Source: Takakia lepidozioides
Taxonomy: Eukaryota; Streptophyta; Takakiopsida; Takakiales; Takakiaceae
Assembly (NCBI GenBank): GCA_030704615.1
Contig: CM060733.1
Span: 25,666,001-25,730,000, forward strand
Length of the DNA stretch: 64,000 nt
Direction: 5' to 3'
In this document: positions 1-9,708 of the stretch, one piece after another
Numbering within the stretch: the stretch's first letter is position 1
Layout of the letters: every line of letters starts with the position of its first letter
Made by a program: the position numbers and the translations under genes
The notes under the pieces: model-generated
Seen by the model: the letters and a program-made list of their open reading frames with translations, nothing else
Databases searched by the model: none
What the model was told of the DNA's origin: nothing

Positions 1-505
1 ATAGGTGAAGGACTGGTACATAATACTGGTATATGCACTGGTATTAGATACCAGACCAGTCTGGTATCATTTGGGAGAATACTTGGTCAGATACCAGACC
101 AGGCTGGTATCAGTTCTTTCATACTAGCCACAATACCCGTACTCCCCCATCGTCTTCCTCATTTACTCTGGTATGTATACTGAATTAATTTATGTGTACA
201 TATGCCTATATATTCGTACTTATGTATATTTACTTCTTATGTATATTTTATTTGTTTTCACTTGATACTTGCCACTTGACAAATTTGTAACTCAAGATGG
301 CTTTGGAATGATACCAGAGTTGATATCTCATACCAGCTGGTATTGTGGTCATGATACTCATATTCATACCAGTATCTGGAAAAAAATACATCCACCATTA
401 TAGAGACCAGACTGGTATGAAAGTTTTGTGATACACCTGGTACCAGGACCAGTCTGGTATGTAAAAAACTTGATACCGGTCCAACACTGGTCTGGAAGTT
501 GGAAA
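1..505. repeat. Cluster of CTGGTAT / ATACCAG motifs in both orientations
   Basis: About fourteen copies of CTGGTAT or its complement ATACCAG fall in 500 bases. Several are arranged as palindromes: ATACCAGCTGGTAT near 331-344 is perfect, CCTGGTACCAGG near 437-448 is perfect, and near 49-68 two 8-bp arms flank a 4-base centre. Spacing is irregular, so this is not a tandem array. No coding frame here is convincing. It lies directly upstream of a PPR pseudogene. It could be part of a foldback transposon or a protein-binding cluster; the sequence does not decide. Confidence 0.5.
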
Positions 506-1490
506 ATAGGTGCATACTCACATCATCCAAAGTGGATTCACGTCAAATGTTTTTCTTCTCAACACCCTTGACAACATGTATGTTATGTGCGGGAGCATCA
601 TTGATGCTCACCAAGTGTTCAACAGAATGCCTCAACGATCTTTGATCATGTGGAATATAATGTTAGCAGGATGCAATGCGTGTGCAAGCCTGGGAGCTCT
701 GGAAAAGGGGAAAGAGGTCCATGGTGACATTGTCAAAGCTGGAATTGTACCAGATGTCATTCTGAACACTCCCCTGGTGGACATGTATGCCAAATGTGGG
801 TGCATTAAGGATGCGAAGGGAGTTTCCAGGGCTGAACGAGATGTGGTGTCCGTGGAGTGCGATGCTTGCAGGGTATGCACAGCAGGGACGTGGTATGGAG
901 GCTTTGGAGACCTATGATCAAATGATGGGGGAAGGGGTGAAGCCCGACCACATCACGTTTGTGTACATTTGCAATGCGTGTGTAAGTCTGTCAGCTTTGG
1001 AAAAGGGCAAAGAGGTCCATGGCGACATTGTTAGATCTGCAATTGTATCAAATGTCATTCTGAATAGTACCCTCGTGGACATGTATGAAGGGAGTGTTCG
1101 ACGGTATGGCTGAACGAGATGTGCTGTTGTGGAGTGCGATGATTGCAGGATATGCACAGCAAGGGCGCGGGATGGAGGCTTTGGAGACCTATGAGCAAAT
1201 GATGTGCGAAGGGGTGAAGTCCGCACTTTGCATTGCATGATGTTGAGGAAGAGCTTAAAGAATTGTCTCTTTGCCACCACAATGAGAAGCTGGCCATTGT
1301 TTTTGGGCTTATCAACACACCCTCTGGGATGTCTTTAGGGATCATCAAGAATCTTCGGATGTGTGGTGATTGCCACACAGCCACCAAATTCATCTCAAAG
1401 ATAGCTAAGCAAGAGATTGTTGTACGGGATGCAAACCGCTTTCACCACTTCCAAAATGGTGTTTGTTCTTGTGGGGAGTATTGGTGAAAT
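505..1490 (+). pseudogene. Decayed PPR-DYW gene (RNA editing factor family)
   Basis: PLS-class PPR motifs are readable in pieces. HTHIIQSGFTSN and LNTLDNMYVMCGSIIDAHQVF open the first frame, then ACASLGALEKGKEVHGDIVKAG and LVDMYAKCGCIKDA. The frame shifts near 820-900 and again near 1,090. From 1,233 the DYW domain is readable: [11 protein letters not shown] carries the HxE zinc/catalytic signature and [12 protein letters not shown] the CxxCH signature. The protein ends in CSCGEYW followed by TGA. Intact relatives end in DYW, so the terminal triplet has changed from DYW to EYW. At least two frameshifts and missing motifs make the locus non-functional as one protein. The region between about 1,100 and 1,230 has lost the E/E+ segment. 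The family binds organelle RNA and performs C-to-U editing. Confidence 0.85.
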
Positions 1491-1885
1491 GAAATGCTTG
1501 TCATCTAATTGAATGTATTGAACTCTGTCAACTGCGAGTCAGGTTGGACTCCAACAGTGGCAGCAAAGGCGCACGAAATCTCTTTTTGGAGAGGAATTCT
1601 CAACAGTAGGTTTGGAACATAATTGGACCTTGCGAAGGTTGAAACTGTAGAACAAGTTCAGAAACTGTCCTAGTTGATGAACAGAGATGCAGTGACTAGG
1701 TCTTGGTCTTCAAGAGGGTCACTCTCTGATGAAATACCCAGAACTGCATATCAGAAAATAGAAACTTTCTTCAGGCCTCTTGCACATAGGGCATTGACAA
1801 TGTCCCTTTCCTCTTGGCATCTGATTATTGTTCAAAGTGAGATTCCACAACAAGTTTTATCGAGGGCAAACAATTTTTTTAATTA
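1491..1885. other. Intergenic, no feature recognised
   Basis: This is the 3' flank of the PPR pseudogene. Short frames are present, but none resembles a known protein or keeps PPR signatures. The last 30 bases turn AT-rich. Confidence 0.5.
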
Positions 1886-2128
1886 ATTTATTAGATTTTA
1901 TTCTATTTTTAAATAAATAAACTTGATATAATATAAAAACATACATATACATATTTGAGGGTATTTTTTAATTATTGAAAAGGGAAATATACATACAGAA
2001 GGGGGTATTTTTTTTAAATTACAAATTTCTATATATTTACAGGAGGGGGTTTTATAATCTTCAAAATGTATGTACAGAGGGGGTATAAATGATCCAAGGA
2101 CCCGTATACAGGGGTTTTTTTTATTAGG
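1886..2128. repeat. AT-rich stretch with four spaced GGGGTATTTT-like motifs
   Basis: A motif resembling ACAGAGGGGGTATTTT recurs at about 2,000, 2,040, 2,073 and 2,110, 35-45 bases apart and embedded in A/T runs. A fifth weaker version (GAGGGTATTTTTT) is near 1,957. The copies are too diverged to call a clean tandem repeat. The stretch ends at the truncation point of the adjoining retroelement and may be the debris of its insertion or deletion. Confidence 0.35.
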
Positions 2129-2164
2129 CGGCGAACGCACGTGATACGGACATTTTATAAAGAG

Positions 2165-4557
2165 TGCACCCCCTAGGCCTTCCCGCAATTTCTGGAACAC
2201 ATTTTTGAGGTGCTCTAGGTGCTCTTCCTTCGTTTTCAAGTACACCAAGATGTCGTCAATGTACACGATCACAAAGTCGTCCAACCAGTCCTGGAAAAGG
2301 TTGTTCATTAGCGTGCTAAAGGTCGCGGGTGCGTTGGTGAGCCCAAAAGGCATCACCAAGAACTCATACGAACCATATTTTGTCCTGCACGCGGTTTTCT
2401 CCTCATTTCCTTCCGCCACTCAGATTTGATGGTAGCCCGAGCGCAAATCGATCTGGCTGAAATACTTCGCTCCTGCCAACCGATCGAAGAGGTCGTCGAT
2501 CCTTGGCAAAGGGTACCGGTTCTTGATAGTCACCTTATTCAGAGTCCTGTAATCGACATACATCCACAACGTCCCATCCTTCTTGTCTGCGAATAGCACC
2601 GGGGCTCCGTAAGGTGACTTACTCGGCCGGATGTACCCCTTTGACATTAGATCCTTGAGCTGAGTCTTCAGCTCGACCAACTCTCTGTGGCTCAACCAGT
2701 AGGGCGCCTTGGCAGGCGGCTCCGATCCCGATATCACCTCAATCTTGTGGTCAACTCCTCTTCGCGGTGGCAAGCTGCTTGGTAAATCCTTCGGCATCAC
2801 ATCCTGGTATTTCTCCAAAATCCCCTTGATCCAATCTGGGCTCGGCTCCCTATCGCCTTCTCCCTTCACTTGTCTTACGTAAAGCAAAAATTGGGGCTCG
2901 TGTGGCTCCTCCACGGCCCACTCCTTTGTTGTCAGCAGGTTTATTCGCCCTCCCACTGGGTTGGGTATTTCCGACACTTGTAAAACTTCGCCACCATTCT
3001 CACACGGCAACGTGACTACTCTCTTGCGGCCATCTATGACCGCTCCTGATTTGCTCAAAAAGGTCATCCCCAAAATGAGATCCACTCCATCGATTTCGCA
3101 AATGGTAAAGTTCTCACGTCCCTCCCAACTCCCCAGCTGAAGAGGAACATCGAACGCCAACCTCGTCGCCCGTTGTGGTTCTCCTTTGGCCGAACGCATT
3201 TCAATGAAGGCCCCCACATCACTTGTCGGGAGCCCCAGCTCCCGTGCCGTTGCCGGTGTCATGAAGGAATGTGACGCTCCTATGTCCACCAACAACGACA
3301 CGTTAGTTCCGGCGATTATCCCACTAACGAACATTAACTGACTCTCTTTACGCAAGGCGCCAGTTTCCTGATACAACTCATAAGAGTAGTTGCCTACATT
3401 GCAAGTTTTGGCGACTACCGTCTCCACCAAGCGGCTGATGGAATCTTTGGACAGCTCCGTGGCCGCCCGAGTCATGTTCGAATGTCGGGGTTTCGTGCAC
3501 CTCTTTGCCATGTGCCCGGGTTCCCCACAATTAAAGCACACTCCATTGAATGTCGCTTTCTGTCCGCCATAAGCCGCCGCACTTGATTTTTCTTTCGGAG
3601 CACCGAGTGCCGCCTTGACGTGTGAAGGCCCTCCCTTCGATTTCCACGTGCCATTGTCGCCGCGTGGCCTATCCCACTTCTTTTCCGGTCGGAAGGAGTC
3701 ACCCTCCCGCCGGGTCTTTTTGTGGTTCAGCTCCGTACGGCCTTGTTTTTCGCCCCTAGGGACATCCGAGAAACATTCAGCCCTTTCAATTGCCTCGTTC
3801 AAAGTCTTAGGTGGCTTCTCCTCCAACTTCCGCCTAGCCCATGGGGCCAGTCCCGCCACAAAGTTGAAGACCAATTCTGGTTCCGCCATATCCGCGACTT
3901 CGAGCAACAGCACATTGAAAGCCTGAACATATCCCCGAATGTCATCCGTTTGCTTCAAATTCCTCATCTTGTCCCGGGCGAGCCAGGACACGTTGAGTGG
4001 AACAAACTGTCTTTTCATAAGTTCCTTGAACCCCATCCAGTTCAAGGTTTCCGGGTTTGGACCTTGGTCGTGAAGGCGTTTCTGCCACCATTGTTGAGCA
4101 TAGCCCCTCAAATAGGTGGGAGCCACTTCCACCCGATCCTCATCACTCAACTTAGCCGCCCGGAAGTACTGCTCTAGCTCCAAGAGCCAGGTGTTGAGTG
4201 CCTTCCAATTTCGGACGCCCTCGAAGGTGTCGGGTTCCTTAGGCTTCACCTTAAACTTTGCCTTAGTGGACGTGGCATTAGCCGCCCTCAACACATCTTT
4301 CAACGTCCCACCAAACTGCGCCAACAACCCTTCCCAAAAGGCTGCTGGCATGGGAGGCATCTGTTGGTCCGGCGGAGCCTCCGGGAGGTCCTCGGGCTCC
4401 GACTCCCCAGATTCCTCCCGCTCTTGAGCGGCCTCGCTTTCAAAAGCATGCATCGCCTCCCCAAATTGCCGCTTCGGTCACATCGCCCCCATCGGGCTCA
4501 CCAGGATCATCATCTTTCGGGCCATTCCGCTTTCGCTTTGGCTTGCCCGACCCCATG
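2165..4557 (-). pseudogene. gag-protease-RT polyprotein of element A (broken)
   Basis: The likely start is the ATG at 4,557-4,555, opening MGSGKPKRKRNGPKDDD, a basic patch followed by an acidic one. About 30 codons later, near 4,460, a one-base shift moves the frame into the long open stretch that ends at 2,420. That stretch holds the gag domain ([22 protein letters not shown]), a CCHC zinc knuckle ([14 protein letters not shown]), a retropepsin active site reading [11 protein letters not shown], in which DIGA stands where DSGA/DTGA is usual, and the RT palm. An in-frame TGA at 2,419-2,417 sits between LRSGYHQI and VAEGNEEKTACR, exactly where relatives have Arg, so a CGA to TGA change is the simplest reading. 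The YIDD catalytic box (FVIVYIDDILVY) survives downstream. Homology stops near 2,165. Confidence 0.85.
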
Positions 4558-4597
4558 ATGAGGCCGATCTCAAGGACGATCGCGTACTGAACTCTAA

Positions 4598-4609
4598 GCT
4601 CTGATACCA
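4598..4609 (-). other. Primer-binding site complementary to initiator tRNA-Met
   Basis: The minus strand reads TGGTATCAGAGC, the classic plant retrotransposon primer site matching the 3' end of initiator tRNA-Met. It lies two bases inside the LTR end at 4,612, the normal geometry, and so fixes the orientation and the LTR boundary of element A. Confidence 0.85.
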
Positions 4610-4611
4610 AG

Positions 4612-5057
4612 TGTCGCGCACCTCACTTCGGTAAGCTCCCCTTCAAGTCATAGTTACTCACTTGATGCGCGCGCCTAACTCCCAAAGTGGCCGCCGGGCC
4701 AACTTGGAGCTTCGGCTGCTCACCGGGACATAACGGTCCCCCTTTGCTCCCCCAAAAGACCCTCCACCAATTTGGGCCTAGTGGAAATTCCCTTTGGTAG
4801 ATGGCAGTCCGGAATAGCTCCCCACTCCTTGGTCGCTTTCCGGCTCGCTCGTTCACTCACTAGTTTTTGGTCACCAACGGGCTTGCACTGTTCTCGGGGT
4901 TACTACTCCCCATATATACTTCTGTGACTGTCCGCGGGGGTTTCACAAACAACACCATCCTTTTATGGCGAACCACCACGAAGACCCTCGACTCCCGGTG
5001 ATGAGTCACGGTGAGTCTTGGCCCACCCACCACGGCCCCACTAGCCAATCATATGCA
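4612..5057 (-). repeat. 5' LTR of element A (about 446 bp)
   Basis: The right boundary on the minus strand is set by the adjacent primer site: the LTR ends ...GCGCGACA. The other end is placed at TGCATATGATTGG, because element B's RNase H frame ends immediately outside it and a TG...CA pair results. No partner LTR exists in the window, so length and target duplication cannot be confirmed by comparison. The flank CTTCC at 5,058-5,062 would be one half of a 5-bp target duplication. Confidence 0.6.
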
Positions 5058-6640
5058 CTTCCTTGCACCTCCACTACAAATAGACTCGCATCAGGTAGTT
5101 GGTCGTCTACTCCCGTGGCGGGCTCTCTTGTTGATAGGCGTGACAAGTGATCTGCCACAAGATGCAAACGGCCAGACTTGTAAACAACTTCGAATTCAAA
5201 CTCATGCAAGATTATTAACCATCTTGCTATCCTACCACTTATCAAAGGCTTGTTCACCAGATAAATCAAAGATTGATGATCCATATAAAACATAAACTTC
5301 CTTCCCAATAGGTAATGCCTGAATTTCTTGACTGCATAAATCATTGCCAATGCTTCTCTTTCAGTGGTGCTATAGTTCCTTTCAGCACTGTTCAACAACC
5401 TACTAGCATAGTACACAGGTGAATCTATGTTTCCTGTGATATTTTGGGCTAATACAGCTCCCAATGCTTCTCCTGAGGCATCACAGTGCACATGAAATAC
5501 TACATGCTAGTGGGGGTTAATCAACACAGATGTAGTTGTTACTGACAACGTAAGTTCCTCAAAAGCCTGTTGACACTTAGCTGTCCATGTAAACATTGCA
5601 TCCTTCTTCAAAAGCTTGCTCAAAGGTGCTGCCATCTGTGCATACCGTCTGACAAACCTTCTGTAGTAACTAGTTTGTCCAAGGAACCTCCTTAGACTCT
5701 TAGCATTTCCTGGTGGTGGAGATGCTTTAATGGCCTCTGTCTTTCTGGGATCCACAAGCAATCCCCTCTTACACACAATGTGTCCCAGTAGTACCCCTGA
5801 ATTCACACAGAAAGTACACTTTTCTGGATTCAGACCAAGACCTCTCATTCTGCATCTGGCCAAACATAATTCCAACTTCTGCAAAGTGCTCATTCTTAGC
5901 TGTACACACTGAAGTCATCTAAGAACACTTGCATGAAATCATCCAGATACTCATGAAAAGATTCACTTATCACCCTCTGGAAAGTTGCTGGTGCATTACA
6001 AAGTCCAAAAGGCATTACTTTGTATGCATAAACACCCCAGTCTGTGATGAAAGCTGTCTTTCCCTGGTCTTCTTCCGCCACTTATACTTGGTTATATCCA
6101 CTGAAGCCATCCATGAATGGGTACATCTCATGGCCTGCCACAGTGTCCAGTACAACTTCTGTGAATGGTAAAGGAAAAATGATATTTCTTTGTACAGACA
6201 TTCAACTTCTTATAGTTCACACAAACTCTCAGTTTGCCATTCTTCTTGGGAACTATCACAATGGGTGACAACCAAGTTGTATACTCTATCAGGTACATGA
6301 ACTTAGCCTCAGCCAGCTTCTTGATCTCTTCCCCAACCTTCTGCGCATAGTTGGGATTCATCCTGTACCTTGCCTGTTTGATTGGTACTGACCCTGGTTC
6401 CAGTTCAATCTTATGCTGGAAAATCTCAGGGGGTATCCCTTTCATATCCTCATAGCTCCATGCAAATACATCTTTGTATTTGATAAACAGGCTCTTAGCC
6501 TCCTCAAAGAATTCTGGCTCCAAGTCAGCCCCTACTTTCACCATTCTTGGTTCCTCCTCAGTTCCCACATTCACGTCTCTTACCTGCTCTTCAGCTGTGA
6601 TTGTCATCCAGCCACTACTTCATCCTGCAAACTCACAATG
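5058..6640 (-). pseudogene. Reverse transcriptase and RNase H of element B
   Basis: Four successive frames carry the RT and RNase H domains. 6,607-6,128 has the fingers (KQARYRMNPNYAQKVGEEI, IVPKKNGKLRVCVNY). 6,081-5,896 has the palm (VMPFGLCNAPATFQRV) and the catalytic box as FMQVFLDDFSVY. 5,893-5,507 has the connection (GLNPEKCTFCV, RRFLGQTSYYRRFV). 5,491-5,058 has RNase H (MHCDASGEALGAVLAQ, YSTTEREALAMIYAVKKFRHYL, LVADHLSRLS). At least three frameshifts or stops separate these pieces. The catalytic aspartates DD are still present. The RNase H frame is cut at 5,058 by the LTR of element A, so integrase is lost. Confidence 0.85.
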
Positions 6641-6764
6641 GCTGGTTTTTCTAGGATTTCCATTTCTCCCTCTCTTTCTTCATAGAAATGTGGTGGGTAA
6701 CGACTTGTTTCCCCCTCAATTGGTGTTACTATTACTGCACCACAGCAGATACCTTTAAAACAAC

Positions 6765-7840
6765 TCAGGCCTCCCAGTTGCATTTCTGCAACCTGCTCCC
6801 ACTCTGGGTGTGTAGCAAACAGGGTAGCCTACTGTTCCTCATCAAGTCCTCCCCTCCACTCATACTCTCTGACTCCCCGAGGTCTTCTGGTAGCAGATAG
6901 CCTACTAGATTTCTTAGTGGTGACCTGTATCTTGTGCTTCCCATCATGCATGCAGTTAATAACTGGGAATTCCAGTCGTGGAATACCCTGGCCTGTTTCA
7001 GCCATGGTCGACCCAGCAATAAGGAGTAAGCTTCCATAATATCATCCATTTTCAACACAGTCACTGTGATCTTAAATATCATCTTCTGAATCTGTATCTT
7101 AACTCCTCTTATCAAGCCTAAAGGCTGTACACTCCTTTGATCTGCCATTGTTACTGTGAATGGGGCTGGTTTCATAGTACTCAAACCAAGCTTCTGCCTT
7201 AATTGGTCTGTCATGATATTCACTCCCGAGCCTCCATCTATCAGTACATCAGTCAAGTCTGTGCTTCCAATTCTCAATTGGATTATTGGCATAGAATCAT
7301 CAAAGTCCATGACTGTTTCTCGCCCTTCTGGCTTCACATTATAGCTTGTCACCTTGCTGTTCAGGTTTGTGTTCTCTGTCACATGAGCAATCTGATTAAT
7401 TGCTTGAAACAGCGTGTGCCTATAATGAGGTGCCACAGCCAATAGTTGTCCAATGGTAATCTCAGCTTTGGTCTGGCATATTACTTTAGCCAAAGTCCCT
7501 TCATTACTCTGCACTTGTGCAGCTTCTTTCTTCACAACCTCTTCACCCTCTCCATCTTCTCTATCAGAGTCAGAAGAATCAGCCATAGGGATATCAGTAT
7601 TCTTCTACATTTCCCTTATGGTATCAGCCACTTCCCTGTGTAGTTCCTTCTCATCTCTCCAAGCCTCATCATCTTCAGGCACATCACTGCCATCCTCATT
7701 ATCATCTTCTTCCTCATCCATCGGAGGTATTAGTTTAGCTTTGCTTCTGGTCACTATCATTATACTCACTTCTGGTACAAAACATGGCCTAACCATGTGA
7801 GCTGCCACCATTGGGCCCTCATTTACAGGAGCTCTCATCT
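6765..7840 (-). pseudogene. Linker and aspartic protease of element B
   Basis: 7,838-7,605 encodes a basic-then-acidic linker (RSKAKLIPPMDEEEDDNEDG) that leads into the frame 7,586-6,765. That frame holds a retropepsin-like fold: DVLIDGGSGVNIM is the active-site strand, with DGGS in place of D(S/T)G, and YSLLLGRPWL is the second conserved strand. The two frames are joined by a short frameshift or stop near 7,590. This DGGS variant is common in plant gypsy-like proteases. It cleaves the polyprotein; here it is separated from gag and RT by frameshifts. Confidence 0.7.
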
Positions 7841-7844
7841 CATT

Positions 7845-9700
7845 CTAGTGTCTGATCCAGAATGGACAGGCTGCCTTGCGATGTCCCGCCTGATTACAAT
7901 AGTAACATAGTTCTTCATCATTGGGTCCTCGCCCTTGGTTTGCTCTGGGATTATTTCTATAATCCTGATTCCCTGGCTGGTAATTCCCTCTTGGATTACC
8001 TCTTTCTGCCATACCATTGATATAACCACCAGGCCTTCCATAGTGGTCCTGGTCATTGTTTCTTCTTTGCTGGGGCTGCACTTGATGTACCCTTACTTGC
8101 CTAGGTTCTCTTGCAGCTGTCCTTCTGTTGTAATAACAATTCTCTGTAGAATGATTATCCATTTTACAGATAGTACAGTGTTTCTCCTTCATGTGGCATT
8201 CAGCTGTGGTATGGCCTTCATTCTGGCATTTTGCACTCCAAACACCCTTCCTCCAATGCGTTGCAGCCTCTGTAGCATACTTTTTCAAAATCTCCTCCAG
8301 TCTTTTCTCATAATTTTCCCTCTTCAACTTTTCCTTCTTCTTACTCTTCCTTTTGAGCTCTTGCTCTTCTTCCTCATCTGACTCATCTTCAAAGTCCTCA
8401 TCCTCCCTTTTATCTCTTCTGAGCATTCCCAATTGCTCAATCATGTTGGCTGTTTCGAATGCCTCCTCCACTGTATTATGGGGTAGCATATCCACTTTCT
8501 TTTGCAACTCTGGTCCTAGTCCACTCACAAACCATGTCTTCTGCAACCCTGGTACTGGTACAACAGCCAACTTTTTCATCATCAATTCCATCTTTTCCAT
8601 GTACTCCTCAACAGTTTCATGCTTCTTTTGCTTTAACCGTTGTAAACTCCCATACACTTCATCCTCATTTTTGCTTGTCCTAAACCTGTTTCGGAATGCT
8701 GTACTAAGGCCATTCCAGGTTAGGAAATGATTATCAGGGAATCTTGCATACCATTCACTTGTTTTCTTAATAAGTGAACATGGAAACAGTCTCATCTTGG
8801 CATCATCGCCATTCTCATTGTTCACAATACACATGTGATCAAATTGGCTGATGTGTACATCATGATCCCCTTTTCCTGTATATATTGGAAAGGTGGTTTT
8901 GCCCGTATTGGTTGTACCGCCATCTGTGGCCCTACACCCTGCCCACTGACAGGTGCTGGTCCTCCTGTTGGTTCTAGTCCTCCTGTTGGTGTTGGTTCTT
9001 GGGGACCTGTTGTTGTAGTGGTGGTTCTCCCACTAGTTGTTGGCCCCTGAGTACTCCCTGCCCCTGGCCCCTCTATACTCACAGTATTCCCAGCTCCAGT
9101 TGCACTACTTCCCACACTCCCTGTCCCCCCAGAGCCAGATCCAAGCTTCTCGCCTGATCCCCCTGAGCCGACACCTTCATTGGCCTGTGATCCAAGTGCT
9201 CCACTTGATCTAGGTCCAACAGGTTGGGATGTCCTGGTTGTACTCTCAACCTCAACTGTTGGGTCTACTTCTTCATACCCTTCATCTTCCAAATTCTTCT
9301 CTCTGTTTTCATCTTCCAAGTTCTTCTCTTGGATTTCTTCTTCTTCACTCATGTAACTCAATTGCAATGGTGTTGGAGAATCTGAACTCTCCGTTGGCTC
9401 TGCCACATCCTCCCCTCTTCTTTGTCTTTTGCTTCAGAAACTGGAGTTCCTGTTTTTGGTGTTCCATGCCAACTCTTATCAAAGATTTCTGCCAAATCTT
9501 CTATCCAGGGATGTACCTCAGATCTCTCCCCTCATGGCTGATCTTTTTCCTCTATCAAATCCCTCAACCTCTCTTATAAAGAATAAGATGGAGTGGCATC
9601 CAACTCTGGTTCCTCTAGTATGGGTGATGTACTCTCCGATCTTAATGGTGTGAGAGGTCCAGATGATTCTCCTATGTCTATTCCTCTCTCCCAAAGATAT
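7845..9700 (-). pseudogene. gag of element B with tandem zinc knuckles
   Basis: The N-terminal part (from about 9,700 to 8,822, with a stop or frameshift near 9,560 and 9,410) is rich in Ser, Thr, Gly and acidic residues and holds a short duplicated unit (EKNLEDE twice). The capsid-like part starts near 8,834 (KMRLFPCSLIKKTSEWY, WNGLSTAFRNRF). A basic/acidic coiled-coil-like stretch follows (EEEEQELKRKSKKKEKLK). Then come three zinc-knuckle candidates in a row: a degenerate CQNEGHTTAEC, CTICKMDNHSTENC and CYYCNQAGHRKAAC. The last two match CX2CX4HX4C exactly. The frame ends at 7,845. The role is RNA packaging in the virus-like particle; now inactive. Confidence 0.8.
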
Positions 9701-9708
9701 GGATAATT

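Larger units (their letters stand above)
2160..5057 (-). mobile_element. Ty3/gypsy LTR retrotransposon A, truncated within reverse transcriptase
   Basis: Read on the minus strand the order is LTR (5,057-4,612), primer-binding site (4,609-4,598), gag, zinc knuckle, aspartic protease, then RT. The element stops being recognisable near 2,165, just after the RT thumb side (LEHLKNVFQKLREGL). RNase H, integrase and the second LTR are missing. It abuts element B at 5,058, and B's reading frame (FVVEVQ) breaks exactly there, so A probably inserted into B and the rest was deleted later. Gag-protease-RT order in one long frame is typical of plant Ty3/gypsy (Metaviridae) elements. Broken by one frameshift and one stop; not autonomous. 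Confidence 0.85.
5058..9708 (-). mobile_element. Ty3/gypsy element B, multiply frameshifted, no LTRs
   Basis: Read on the minus strand from 9,700 down, gag, protease, RT and RNase H follow in Ty3/gypsy order. The element is cut on the RNase H side by the LTR of element A at 5,057. On the gag side it meets PPR-homologous sequence at 9,709 with no LTR or primer site between, so both ends are lost. It is older than element A, having more frameshifts and being the target of A's insertion. Codon patterns and domain order do not match element A closely, so it is a separate lineage rather than a second copy. Confidence 0.85.
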
